In this document: one piece after another, positions 23,401 to 34,009 of the stretch
Position numbering within the stretch: the stretch's first letter is position 1
Layout: the number at the start of each line of letters is the position of its first letter
From: Polytrichum commune
Lineage: Eukaryota > Streptophyta > Polytrichopsida > Polytrichales > Polytrichaceae
DNA: 64,000 bases
Assembly: GCA_950295325.1 (NCBI GenBank)
Contig: OX485806.1
Location: 28,644,001-28,708,000, forward strand
Direction of reading: 5' to 3'
Notes under the pieces: model-generated
Databases searched by the model: none
The model's input: only the letters and a program-made list of their open reading frames with translations
What the model was told of the DNA's origin: nothing
Translations under genes and position numbers: made by a program

Positions 23401-23740
23401 GCTGGGAAGGGTACCTAACTTAGCCTTCGAGGATATATAGCGGTGGCGCTTTTCGGCTGATGATTATTCTACGAGGATCCGTACTCCGTAGGTGTTCTTA
23501 TCTACATGTTGAGCAGATCCATGTAAATGAAAACTACATTTGTATGTGTCAGTGTACAAATGTGTCGTGGACTCATGAATGTTCTATTGCAATAGAGTCA
23601 ACCGTGGGTTTGATCCTTCTTTCAGAAAACTTTCTATTCAGAGCTTGTTAGCTCGTCATGCATCAGGGGCTTGGAGCCTATTTTCAAAGTTGGGTGAAAC
23701 TTATGAGATCTCCTCTTTCCACCTCTTAGATTTTGAGAAA
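20458..23740. repeat. Segmental duplication block C, copy 2
   Basis: This matches 7,233-11,100. It lacks the 540-bp intronic stretch of copy 1 and a short GC repeat at about 22,445. The match ends around 23,740, and unrelated DNA follows. Confidence 0.9.
20850..21959 (-). CDS. DUF1917/Bles03-like protein, copy 2 (two exons)
   Basis: Exon 1 runs 21,959 to 21,654 (102 codons, donor AAAG|GTTTGA). Exon 2 runs 21,107 to 20,850 (acceptor GTGCAG|GTTGCAG, ends in TAA). Both junctions are phase 0 and the product is 187 residues, the same length as copy 1. Key segments are GKWMIFSDSASVDRDWSKV, AKVAPRTNGNDMHVTCVYT and LKYKPDAFTNCGVYANNKW. The AKVAPR and VCVYT-type residues are closer to the family pattern than in copy 1, so this copy may retain the ancestral role. 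The intron is 546 bp against 1,128 bp in copy 1. Both copies are open and spliceable on paper, and neither shows a disabling change. Assignment by motif, moderately sure. Confidence 0.7.
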
Positions 23741-24238
23741 TTTTTAGGATGTAAACTAGGGTATGCGTGTGAGACCCATTGTTGTAAATTTTGGATCGGT
23801 CCTTGCAAGGTTAGCTTAGCGCACCCATCCTAGTAGGACAAGCTACAAAGTCAGTTTTCAATAGCATGACACCACACTTTGTGTATGGTAATTTAAGAAT
23901 TTTAAAAACTAGAATGATTTGTGTTAATTCTCATAGGCCTAGGGTTTGGGACTAAACCCATAGTTTCATCTAGTTTACTTTACAAATAATTTCAATGTTT
24001 AATCAACTTGTCATCCTACTCTCTAAAATTATGGGTAATTTGGTTATGGTAATCATGCATAAGAATTGCCTTCTAACTTGGTTGCTAATCTTGTTGATAT
24101 TTGGTGCCCTAATTGGATACGAGAGTAAAATAGTTACAAACTGCAACACGTGACGCTTGTGATATGCTAAGCGTTACATTCAATGTTGTACACGCGTCAC
24201 CCTACTGCATGTTGTATCACAATTGCTCGTGCTACTTA
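23741..24238. other. Intergenic right of duplication copy 2
   Basis: No gene is seen. Part of it (about 23,985-24,110) matches the end of the diverged module at 20,017-20,115, so the ancient module was longer than the recent duplication. Confidence 0.5.
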
Positions 24239-24239
24239 C

Positions 24240-24375
24240 TAAGGGCCTGGCCGCACCCGGGGGTGCCAGCCCAGAACCGGTGCGGGCCAAGGCCTACCCG
24301 GAAACTCCCAACCGGGTAGGGAGGTTGGCCATCCCCTAGTGGCGGGTCCGAGTCGGAGTCCGCACCGGCTGGGTA
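24240..24375. repeat. GC-rich fold-back sequence
   Basis: The sequence is strongly GC-rich with nested inverted repeats. CCCAG-AA-CCGGTGCGG (from 24,269) pairs with CCGCACCGG-CTGGG (24,361-24,374). Inside it CTACCCGG pairs with CCGGGTAG. Another palindrome, GCACCC-GG-GGGTGC, lies at 24,252. It starts TAAGGGCCTGGCCGCACCC. A similar terminus in inverted orientation (GGGTGTGGCCCCCCCCTAA) ends at 36,482, which suggests a MITE-type family. Confidence 0.6.
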
Positions 24376-24956
24376 TGTGCCGGAGAGCCTCCACATTCAT
24401 CCGCAGTTTTCCGTCGCTTCCCAAGCTTCGCTCTCTTTTCTCCCACGCTCCAAGATCCGCGTTGACTGAGGTTGATGGAGCATGCAACTGCGATTGACAC
24501 GGAGCTCCGACAGCTGCGATTTGGGTAATGTTTCATGGATAACGATGCATTTAAGCTTCAAAGTTGGATTTCTGTATCCTCGCAATGTTTTGTGCTTCCG
24601 GATTTCTTTGGGGTTGAGTTGGAAGCGATTTCATATCCTGAGAGAAGTGTGCTGGTCCTAGAGAATTCCCTGTCAATCTTTCTTCAGAACCAATGTTTGT
24701 GTTGTGAAGAAGAATCGTCTGGGTTTTAGTGAGGAGATTTGTGAAACGAAGATATTGGGAGTTCGTTTCTGGCTGGATTGTCGGTTGTTCTTGTGGGGGA
24801 ACCTGTGGCGGCTATATTGGAGTTTGGTGAAGGTTTGGAGGTAAAATTGACCACTTGTGAGTCGACCGTGCTTACAAAACGCATTCTTGCAAATAGGATT
24901 CGGCCACCCTTCTCGAAATCGGAAGCTGCTTTTGGGGGTGAAAGGTTTAGCGGTTT
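24376..24956. other. Unassigned, transcript-leader-like DNA
   Basis: Base composition is GC-richer than the flanks, with several short open frames, for example 24,535-24,729 starting MDNDAFKLQSWISVSS. I recognise none of them. It could be the 5' leader of a former gene, but there is no splice-consistent coding path. Confidence 0.3.
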
Positions 24957-25540
24957 TTTGGGTAGCTCGTGAGCTTGTTTGTTTTAAGATTGGCTCCAGG
25001 CAGAGAGTGCATTTTCTGGGGATCTGCACGGAAGGTGCACACGGTGGATTTTCTGGAGTTCCGCTTCAATTGCAAAGCTTGACATTCTGTGGCGGTTTAT
25101 ATTGAGTCTTCTTCGGAGGTGATTTTACTGAAGACCTGACAGATAGACAGACAGATCGATCGACCAACGGACCGTGCCGGAATTACATTCTTGCAGTCCT
25201 ATTTGGCCACACTCGGGGACCAACGGACCGTGCTGGAATTACATTCTTGCAGTCCTATTTGGCCACACTCGGGTTTTTTGGGTAGCTCGTGAGCTTGTTT
25301 GTTTTGAGATTGGCTCCAGGAAGCGAGTGCATTGTCTGGGGATCTGAACGGAAGGTGCACACGGTGGATTTTCTGGAGTTCCGCTTCAATTGCGTAGCTT
25401 GACATTCTGTGGCGGTTTATATTGAGTCTTCTTGGGAGGTGAATTTACTGGAGACCTAACAGATAGACAGACAGATCGATCGACCAACGGACCGTGCCGG
25501 AATTACATTCTTGCAGTCCTATTTGGCCACACTCGGGTTT
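24957..25540. repeat. Tandem duplication of about 260 bp plus a partial 57-bp unit
   Basis: GGGTAGCTCGTGAGCTTGTT begins both long units (24,960 and 25,278). Both run through TTTCTGGAGTTCCGCTTCAA and ATAGACAGACAGATCGATCG to GGCCACACTCGGG. Between them is an extra short copy (about 25,217-25,274) of ACCAACGGACCGTGC...CACTCGGG. So three ends but only two starts are present. There is no recognised coding content. Confidence 0.9.
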
Positions 25541-25649
25541 TAAAGTTTTTTCAGCTCTTCTCGAAGTCACCGCAAATATTGTTCGTGAAGAATGTTCGAC
25601 GGTTGAAATTTGACACAGCTGCTTGAAGCTACGAGAGCTCGCTTGGGTG

Positions 25650-25679
25650 GAGTTTAGGGTTTAGAGTTTAGGGTTTAAG
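25650..25679 (-). repeat. Interstitial telomere-like motif
   Basis: TTTAGGGTTTAGAGTTTAGGGTTT contains two TTTAGGG-type units. It lies just left of the first member of the R repeat family. Confidence 0.7.
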
Positions 25680-25757
25680 ATGACAATATGTAACTGGGTG
25701 GACTTGGAAACACTAGGATGTCGTCTGATTGTGTGCACAACATCTCCTCGGACATGG
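25676..25757 (+). repeat. R repeat, member 1 (partial)
   Basis: ATATGTAAC..GGTGGACTTGG and GAAACACTAGGAT match members at 27,296-27,335 and 34,168-34,202. Only the distal third of the repeat is present. Confidence 0.75.
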
Positions 25758-26504
25758 GGCATTATAAGGCAAACAGTCTCACAAAATGCCATTCAAAATA
25801 TCAGATGATTGAACTGGTCTGATGTTTTGCAAAGTTTCCATCGGGAAATGTCAATCAAAAAACTATTCATTGCGTAATTGCTGTCGTGAATTCGCAAAAT
25901 TTGTGTGGTTCTTGGAAACTTTGGCAACACTTCTGGATCTACTTTGTTTGCAAGGTAGGTTCTACAAGATTAGTCAGATAGGCACACCATGAAATGGGCA
26001 TGAAATAGGCCTTTCGAATCAAGCCTTCAAGATTATTGTACAGGAAATGTATGTGGGACTTATGTGGTCTACCTCCCTAATTGGATACCAATCTTTGAGT
26101 GGTGTATGGTAAGGTAAGGTTTGTAGTCAAGGATGGACATTACATGTGTACCGATGAAGTTGGAGTATGTGATCAACATACAGACATCATTCTAGGTTCA
26201 ATACATAGTTAACACATGTGCTTTGAAGATGAAGAGAGTGTTCACTTGGACCTGTTATGATGTTTGCTTCCCAAACTCGAATTGTGATACTTTTCATAAT
26301 CCGCATTTGCTACCAGATGAGACTTCCCCGACCAAAAGTTGTCTGTGGAGTTGGAAGTGCCCACAATTTCCCAAATCCATTGTCAATAGCCCATAAGTAG
26401 AGTGTGCAGATACGGAGCTCGAGCAATTTGGTCGCAACTGTGTAGTTATGACCTGAGTAATGTGAAGAGTAGACATCTCTAAATGACTTTTGCCATTTCA
26501 TGAG
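25758..26504. other. Intergenic
   Basis: No gene or clear repeat is seen between the first and second R repeat members. Confidence 0.5.
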
Positions 26505-26745
26505 GTTTCCTGGGAAGATTTTTGGACATAATCAGTCAAGATTCTAGTGTTTCCAAGTCCTTCCGTTTTCATGTCGACATCTTTCCGTTTTTCTTTATTG
26601 AGTTGAGGTATATTCTATGGACGCCTCTAAAATGATCAGTAATTTTCCTGGAGTATGGAAATTCGACCGGTTATTTCTCAAACTCAACTGGTTTCACCTG
26701 TAACTAGTGGTTGGTTCTCCCCGTTCTACGATTTCATCTGTGTTC
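26505..26745 (-). repeat. R repeat, member 2 (inverted)
   Basis: Read on the minus strand, this tract matches members 3 and 4 over their whole length, from AGAACCAACCACTAGTTAC through CTCAAACTCAAC, TCATTTTAGAGGCGTCC, CTTGGAAACACTAGAATC and TGATTATGTCCAAAAATC. It is the only inverted member. With member 3 it forms an inverted pair about 420 bp apart. With member 4 it forms an inverted pair enclosing the PIF element and the bZIP exon. Confidence 0.8.
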
Positions 26746-27164
26746 TTGTTGACCAAGCTTTGGCAAACAAGGGACTCTGAAATTACGACATCACAGTTAC
26801 ATTTACATCAACAAAACCTTGGTGGTCCTGTGAGTGATACCTTATGTGTTGCAACGAGAACAGAAGCAACTAGGTCCATGACCTTGGCAGGCAAGAAGCC
26901 ACAAATGCCCCATGACAAACATTCGTATTAAAGATGACATTTGATTTGAGATTCGAGAATCATACTGTAGAGCGCTCCTTATTTCATCTTTATCAGTGCC
27001 GGACTATAGTTTCTACATGGAATTCAGTTACGTATCACCCAATGTACGAGTGAAACGTGGAAAAGTTTGAGGGGGAGAATACTTACATTTCTTTGTTGGA
27101 ATTGAGAGCCTTCTACAGTACGTGTAGATTCGCAAAACCTGCATTCCATCAAATACATGGTCCA

Positions 27165-27365
27165 GTGTACGGGGAGAACTGACCGGTCCACACAGCTGAA
27201 CCGGTTGAAGTTCAAGACTTTAGGAAACTTACCATAAGTTTAAGAGGAATCTATGGAATGTCCGTCAAATTAACAAAGAAATCCGAAAGATCACAACATG
27301 TAACCTGTTGGACCTGGAAACACTAGGATTTTCACCTATTATGCCCACAAATCTCCCTGGACACC
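27165..27365 (+). repeat. R repeat, member 3
   Basis: It contains GGGGAGAACTGACCGG, GCTGAACCGGTTGAAGTTC, GATCACAACATGTAACC and TATTATGCCCACAAATC, in the same order and orientation as member 4 at 34,010-34,240. It lies 420 bp upstream of the PIF transposase start. Confidence 0.8.
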
Positions 27366-27785
27366 GACATGATCTTGTCCAAAAGGTTGTTTTCACTCAA
27401 CCACAGTTTAGGAAACCACAATGGCCAAAACCTCAACCCAAAAAAACCCGTTGTCCAGTCTCACTCGATTGTGGGTCTGCATGCTATGAAAGTGCCCTGT
27501 GAAGTCAACATGCTCGATTTTTTGGTTTGTGATCTTTTCGATATATGTTTGCAGAGTGGAGGATTATTGGGAAGGGTACAAGTTGTTTTGCTACGCATAC
27601 TATTCGCATTCGTTCCAACACGAATATGAATTTCAGCAATCCAAATTGGGTTCGTGATTTTTCTCCATTGAATTGTTTTTTTGTGGTTGTTTTTGGTTCT
27701 TTCTTCTTTTCCGGGCTCCTATGAATCGATGTTGTGTGTAGCTTTTGAGGGCCTCCGCAATGGCTAAGTTTGCGCAGGGCAGCTT

Positions 27786-30188
27786 GTGTGGCGACGACAT
27801 TCTGGGTTGCCTCTTCCCTCCCATCATTTGCTCCGCACTACATGCATGCAACTTCTACCTCTTGTGGAGATGTACTGCAAGTGGGAGTTGGAAGAGGACT
27901 GTAGCAACCTTCGGGCTCTCATGCTCGGGTTTGACTCCGAACTGGAGTTGGAAGCGCATGAATTGGGGCGCTCGCTTTTGTTTATGGTTCGGGATGACGA
28001 TATGGGTTTGAATAGTTTGCCGCAACGCGTACGCCCAATGTCACAGACCAACCCATTCGATGTTGTCAGGGAGAGGCTGACAGCAGTGGGCTCCGCTATT
28101 CGGGATCTCCATCCACAGGTGCACATACTTTCGGATTATTCTTCTTCTTCATATAAACTAGCCAAGAAATTTGTGGTGGCATTGAAGATGGGAACCAAAT
28201 TGTTTCATACTTGCAATGGCATTGAATTTGAAAACGAGGTGGATACAAAACACATTCGCTTTAATCGTGGATGGCATCTAAGATGTTTTCCATTTCCAAC
28301 ACACATATGGTTTCACACTCATTGTCATTTCCATGTCTATGTTGTGTGCTACTTGGAATCAAAATGTCAAAATTGTGTCGGCATTTCGTATCGTGTGCAT
28401 GGTGCTACGCTAAGTTCTTCCCTATGCACTATTGTGTTGCCTAAATCCCATTTTGTATGCAAGAAGGTTGCAAACTCAGAAGAAGAGGGAGTGCCTCAAT
28501 CTGACTCCGAACTGGATTCTCCTTCTCGGTGCCGCCCACCTCTTGATCTTCTTCCTTGTGAGCGCGACGAGCCAGCTCCACCTGCAATACCGACAATGTC
28601 TGACCTTCCAGGAAATGCTTTTGGCGGATCATGGTCTCCACCCTGCCTCCCCTCGGCTGCTCCATACGCTCCACATGTGGCCCCTTGCGCCGGACCGGCC
28701 AACATTCCCCTACACCTTGTACCGAACCCACATTCAATGGCCACACCCGACATTACCACCGCCATTCGCATTGTACTAGCATGCATTGATATATGTGTGG
28801 TTATGATTTCAATGTACATAACATCAACGGAGGCAAGTGAGGATCATTTTGCACATAGAAATAAATTGAGGAGGAGGAGGAATGAAGACGATGTGTATAT
28901 GTCATTACACAAGCAATTGGGACATGACCACGAAGACAATGCATTAGAACACCCACATGTGAAGCAAGTTTTTGACCTCTTTGCTTGGCACATTGGGGTT
29001 ATAGATGCAAAATGGTATGTGAAGCCTAGATCGACATGTTGGTTCGAAGAATATATTTTCAACATCTATACGCCCGATATGTTCTACGATATCCTGCGAA
29101 TGCGAAGGAGAATTTTTGACAGGCTAGTCCGCGACCTACGACCTTTCATACAAGGCCAACATACCCACTGGAGACAGCCTATCGGAGTGGAGAAGAAAGT
29201 AGTGGTTACACTATTCAAGCTCATGCATGGTGTCTCTATACCTTTGGTCGCCGACAAGGCCGCACTTGGCAAATCCACTGTGCATGGTATATTACGGCAA
29301 GTTTGCTCGGCCATAAACAACCACTTTGGACACTTAATTACATGGCCAGCTGGCCGTAGGTTGATGCGAATCGCGTCTGCCTTCCAGTCTAAGCAATGGT
29401 TTCCAAACTGTATTGGTGCTATAGATGGTTCGCATATTTATGTTGCGGCGCCATCAAATACTATTGTGGCGGCTGACCATCGCAACCGAAACAAGTCATT
29501 TTCTATCTTACTCCAAGGTGTTGTGGATAGCAAGTGCTATTTCACCTCCATCAACACCGGCCCGCCAGGATCCCTACACGACAGTGCGCACTTCAAGAAC
29601 ATGGAGTTTTACCGCAAAGTGGAAGAAGGAACAATGGGTGGGTTTCACGACGATCCATTGACTTGAGAAACTGGACTTCCATTTCCTTCCTATATTGTGG
29701 CGGACCGGGGGTACCCGCTCTTGAGTTGGTACATTACACCATTCAAGATGGGCCCCATGAGGCGGCCTCTTTCAAAAAAAAAGGCTTGGTTCAATCGAAA
29801 ACATTCCTCCACGTGAATGAGCGTTGAGAAAGGATTTGGCATATTGAAAGCAAGGTTTAAAGAGATTGGAACTAAATCATCACTGAAACTTGATTTTTTA
29901 CCTACGGTTGTACATTGTTGTTGTGTCTTGTACAACATATTGCTTGCCAGCAAAGACCGGACGTTGGATCAAATTCTAATGGATTGCCATCTTCCACCAA
30001 TGCACGACAACGACTTGCTACGTAGAGACGAAGAAGAGTGTTTTCAACTTCCAAGACCAATAGGTCTTGTGAGCAAAGAAAGAGCTTTACTAGAAGGACA
30101 AATGGCGAGGGAGGACATTTTGGACTATCTAGTACGTGTTCAAAACTCCAACCATATAGCAAGCCACCCGAGTACACAAAAAACTTGA
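27786..30188 (+). pseudogene. PIF/Harbinger transposase (DDE_Tnp_4), two in-frame TGA codons
   Basis: One frame runs from 27,786 to 30,188, broken only by TGA at 29,664 and TGA at 29,814. The catalytic region is recognisable: the first acidic residue in CIGAIDGSHIYVAAPS; the second region GVVDSKCYFTSINTGPPGS with LHDSAHF; the third in YIVADRGYPLLSWYITPF, after the first TGA. The typical tail VEKGFGILKARFKEIG follows the second TGA. Before these lie the HTH-like part (EKKVVVTLFKLMHGVSIPLV, GKSTVHGILRQV). The second TGA sits where related proteins usually have Arg, so it looks like CGA to TGA decay. The N-terminal 120 or so codons do not resemble the family, and one or two introns may lie there. 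A recently disabled element is the simplest reading. Confidence 0.9.
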
Positions 30189-31308
30189 AGAGAAGCCACA
30201 ATTCAAGAGAGGAGGATAGAGCACAAAACCTTGTAAGAGCATCCATGGATGATGCCAACATCAACAAGGCGGTAGTCATGTTGCCCAAATTTTTGGTCCT
30301 CTCCACTTCCAATTCGTACAATTTTTTGTCCATGTTTGTGACTTCCGTCTCTTTTTGTGCAATTCTTGTCTCCCTCGCAGTGTCAAATGCCAACACTTCA
30401 CTCCTCCAAGCCCGTTTGTCCTTGTCTTGGGCCTCCACACGTGCAAGATACTCGAAATTAAAATCCTTCACAAAGTCGACCAAATTGTCAGTGCCCACGG
30501 CTTTCCTCTTGCGGCCCGTCGATCCAGGTGTGTCGTCTCCGGGTGTTCCATGGATGGGAGACTCGGATGCGATCGTGGCGGTGGTAATGGGGCTCCCCAC
30601 CCCAACAACAGAACGAGGACATGAAGTTGGAGGGGAGCGGATATAATCTCTCGCCACTGGCGGAGCTACGCGGTCGGAATCCACCACATCCGTGGCACAG
30701 CCAAAAATTTGTCTCTTTCCAACGAACCCTTCCATTTCGATGTACATGGATTCACTAAATTCCAACGACATTTTCCTGGTTTTGGACAACAGTTTCTTTT
30801 CCTCCCTACTCATTCCCCACCAATTAGCTGAACCTGAGCCCTCTATGTATTCTTTAAGTTTCTTGTAATCCTTAATTAAGCCATCCCACTTGTTGGTGAT
30901 TTGGTCCGTATCCCTAGCCCGGAAACCCACCACACCCATACAGCCTGCCAACACCAACTTCCATGCCGTGGTTCCATACACGAACTTGGCAAGAGACGGT
31001 TGATTACAATTATGCCTCCCGTCCCATTCAATTCGTTTCTGTCCGATGAGGACAAGCATTTCCGACTCGGTCCAGTTCGGCCCACGAACCTTGTGAGGAT
31101 GTGCAGATTGCGATTGCGAAGGAGCCGATGATGATCTTGCAGAGTTTGGTCCACTCGTAGCATGCACACCACCTCTTGCACTCGGCGGCCCAAAAGAAAG
31201 AGGAGGTTGATCGTCCATATACTCAGACACAAAGTCACCATCCACGTCGACGGGCACTTGGGTGGATGGACATTGTGAGCTCTCTCCCAAATGTACAATG
31301 TCATCCAT
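29902..31308 (-). CDS. PIF/Harbinger-associated Myb/SANT-like DNA-binding protein
   Basis: An intact frame of 468 codons starts at ATG 31,308. An acidic, Ser-rich N terminus is followed by a trihelix/Myb_DNA-bind_4-type domain at about residues 75-165 (VRGPNWTESEMLVLIGQKR, TDQITNKWDGLIKDYKKL, GSANWWGMSREEKKL). Then come a Pro/Ser-rich linker, a basic GRKRKAV and a charged helical segment (VEAQDKDKRAWRSEVLAFD). PIF/Harbinger elements typically encode such a protein to bring the transposase to its ends or into the nucleus. The gene converges on the transposase and its last 290 bases overlap it antisense, so the C-terminal 100 residues may not be real. It keeps an open frame while the transposase is broken. 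Confidence 0.8.
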   Translation of the reverse strand: MDDIVHLGESSQCPSTQVPVDVDGDFVSEYMDDQPPLSFGPPSARGGVHATSGPNSARSSSAPSQSQSAHPHKVRGPNWTESEMLVLIGQKRIEWDGRHNCNQPSLAKFVYGTTAWKLVLAGCMGVVGFRARDTDQITNKWDGLIKDYKKLKEYIEGSGSANWWGMSREEKKLLSKTRKMSLEFSESMYIEMEGFVGKRQIFGCATDVVDSDRVAPPVARDYIRSPPTSCPRSVVGVGSPITTATIASESPIHGTPGDDTPGSTGRKRKAVGTDNLVDFVKDFNFEYLARVEAQDKDKRAWRSEVLAFDTARETRIAQKETEVTNMDKKLYELEVERTKNLGNMTTALLMLASSMDALTRFCALSSSLELWLLFKFFVYSGGLLYGWSFEHVLDSPKCPPSPFVLLVKLFLCSQDLLVLEVENTLLRLYVASRCRALVEDGNPLEFDPTSGLCWQAICCTRHNNNVQP

Positions 31309-31779
31309 AATTCGTCACACAACCCAATCCGCGCATATGGGAGGTGAACAATCCAAATTTCTGCACTACTACAGGCACAAACATGCAGACAATTATTGAA
31401 TGCGTATTGAAAGGGACTTCCCCTCCTGAGTAGAAGCATAATCTCCAAAAAATTGTGCAGAAACTCTCGAAAGTGAAAGCGAGACATGGCATGTGTGTTC
31501 TCTTATACCTCAAATTCAATGTACTTACTAATTCGTACTTTGTGGATCATTCATACAGCTCAGTTAATTTTTCCAAAATCAAGTACAAGGAGAATATGAA
31601 TTTGGCCAGCACACCTTACTTTCTCCTTTACAATTCACACACGGCCTTCTGCTTCCCTGCGTCCTACAACTGCAACGAGAGTCCCTTCTTATACTGCATC
31701 TGCATCATCGAATGCAATATCCAGCTGCAAGAAGTGTCAGGCGATTCAACATTCACAAAAGTGTTCGAATAAACACACT

Positions 31780-32105
31780 CACAATGCAACATCTAAGAAA
31801 TAAAACGTATCTCCTCTTTACTCTCTTTCTTTCATGCCTGTCATTGCAAGAATATCCTTGCTACATCTCAACAAATGTAGTTCGCTCATAACAAGATACC
31901 TACTGTAACAAGCAGAACTTTCACATCCAAATTAAAATGTCTCTTCTTGATCCATCAGGTCATACGACCAAAAATTCAACAGACTCACAACGCAACATTC
32001 AAGAAAAATGGTGCAAATCTTCTCTACTCTCTTTCCTTGCATGCATGTTATTGCAAAAACATCCTTGCTACATCTTAACAAACATCGTCACCTCATAACC
32101 GAAGT
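31780..32105. repeat. Direct duplication of about 110 bp
   Basis: CTCTTTACTCTCTTTCTTTCATGC...CCTTGCTACATCTCAACAAA (about 31,784-31,890) recurs at about 31,988-32,098 with scattered substitutions. Non-coding. Confidence 0.75.
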
Positions 32106-32409
32106 CTATAGATTATCATATGACTGACTTTGAACGAATATAAAAAGTTCAGACCTATGGTTGTTCTTCGAATGAAGCAAGGGGAACTCATGCCTGAGCT
32201 ACTGCAGAAGCACCTGAACTTGACATGAGTGAATGGACAGACATGTATTGTATTCTTGCAAGTGAGTGCAAACCATCCATTCAATTAACTGAATCTACAT
32301 GACAGATCAATTAGTCAGTAGCCACACTACGAATAACTTCGTGAACGGACTCAAAGTATAACGACTCATGGCTGTCAAGCATCACTTTAAAACAGAAATT
32401 GTTGAGAGT

Positions 32410-33200
32410 CCCTCGAATATCAAGACGAAGCTCACATACTGGACGTTATTTCGGCTGGAGGCAAGTCTTACATTGGAACCATTTTTTCCTTGATGAATAT
32501 AGTTTTCTTCTTTGTTGGATCTCAAACACAGAGCAGTTCTCATTGAACCTAAGCGTTGATTGAGCGAACCCTTTTCATATTTCAGTATTACCAAGTGGGC
32601 GGCATTGAAACATAAAATCATCATGTCTACATAAACTCTGGGGCCATCCACATGGTTTGTGTTTGTATTTTCTTCTGTTGCACCTAAACACTGAACATTG
32701 CTCATCAAACCTAAGTGTTGCAAAAAGGTCTGATTATGTGAACCCCTTTTTCAAAATTTAGTGTTACCAACTAGGCAGCATTGAAACATATAATTCATCA
32801 CATACAAATACACTCTAGAGGCATGCACACGGTTTGTTTTCTTGTTTGTTGCCTCCCAAGCATGTAGCATTGCTGTCATTGAACCTAAGTGTTGCGAAGA
32901 GGTCTGATGATGTGAACCCTTTCCATGTTTCAGTGTACCAAGTGGCAGCAATGAAACACGTAATAATTTATGTCTATAAACTCTGAAGGCATGCCCATGG
33001 TTTATCCCAAGCACGTACCTCTCATCGGTCCCAATTGTGCAAATAGATCTGATTATGTGAACCTTTTCAAAGTTCAGTGTTACGAACCGGCAGCAATGAA
33101 ACATGTAATAATTCATCTCTATAACCTCTATATAGACATTTACATGGGTTTTTGTTTTCTTCTCTGCTGCATCCCAAATGCGAAGCTGCGACGGTGATCA
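32410..33200. repeat. Degenerate tandem array, unit about 145-176 bp
   Basis: AGTGTTACCAA..GGCAGCATTGAAACA starts units at 32,584, 32,760, 32,932 and 33,076 (spacing 176, 172, 144). Each unit runs on to TCTGAT.ATGTGAACCC. A partial, older unit precedes the first. It resembles a small satellite. There is no coding pattern across units. Confidence 0.85.
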
Positions 33201-33776
33201 AGATTGAGACTATGCCTTCATATGGTGGATACTTTAAAGCATGACCCCCTCTGTAAGATTGTCAATTGTCTGTAAAAAGACATGAGGAAAGATGGTGGTC
33301 AAAGAGCTTTGATATCACTTCCAAATGCAAGTGACCAGCTGTTAATGAATGTTGAGTCAGTGTCCATACATGCTCTTCAGTGCTTAATATCTTACCAGTG
33401 TGAACTCGATGTTTAGCTAATGATTCATTCCACATTGCTTGAACTTCCAGTTAAATCTTTTTTTGTCTCGTAGTTCTGAAATATGTAAAACCACAACCTT
33501 ATGTTTGGTAGGCATTGGTTCAAAGTTGTAGTTCGATATGATATCAATGCTAATATGTGAATATAGAGGTTTGTGATGATAGTGGTGCCCTTTATATATA
33601 ATGCTACATTGTGTCCTCATTGAGTCTGTCTGGGAAGTGGATTGATTGAAAACCATTGACATGGTCTACATTGTCTTCTTTGATGAAAACAGAAGATTGT
33701 TATATATATCAATGAGCAACCATAAAAATGTAGCGATGGGTTAATGGACTGACAAATGGGATGTGTGATGATGTAG

Positions 33777-33909
33777 GATTTTAGCCAACCGCCAAGCAGC
33801 TGCACGTTCAAAGGAGCGGAAGATGAGGTATATTTCGGAACTGGAACGCAAAGTGCAGGGCATGCAGACAAAAGCCACAACACTCTCTGCACAACTTGCG
33901 ATGTTACAG
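33777..33909 (+). CDS. Group I bZIP exon (basic region and first zipper heptads), isolated
   Basis: This is a 133-bp exon between an acceptor (GATGTAG|GATTTTAG) and a donor (TTACAG|GTTTGT). It reads [20 protein letters not shown] then [20 protein letters not shown] and AMLQ. The N-x7-R signature of the basic region is intact (N-RQAAARS-K), with Lys in the position where most bZIPs have Arg, the hallmark of the group I (VIP1/RSG/bZIP18-29-type) subfamily. The exon borders coincide with those usual for that group (R|ILANRQ ... LLQ|). No neighbouring exon for the N-terminal region or the rest of the zipper was found, so this is either a captured or orphaned exon or one exon of a gene with very long introns. 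R repeats stand on both sides. Confidence 0.85.
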
Positions 33910-34009
33910 GTTTGTCAATGAAAGTTCAATTACTAGTTTTTTTCAATTACCTAGGTCAATTACTAGTTTTTATTCCATAAAATGTAATGTAACCCACAAG
34001 CCTGTAGCC

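Larger units (their letters stand above)
27745..31320. mobile_element. PIF/Harbinger transposon, near-complete coding set
   Basis: The transposase (plus) and Myb/SANT-like (minus) genes form the standard two-gene set of the superfamily, arranged tail to tail. I could not identify terminal inverted repeats or the 3-bp TWA target duplication, so the true ends are unknown. The limits given cover the coding part only. Confidence 0.75.

Noticed and set aside
30038-30646. 202-codon plus-strand frame downstream of the PIF transposase
   Set aside because: It is antisense to the Myb/SANT-like gene and out of the transposase frame.
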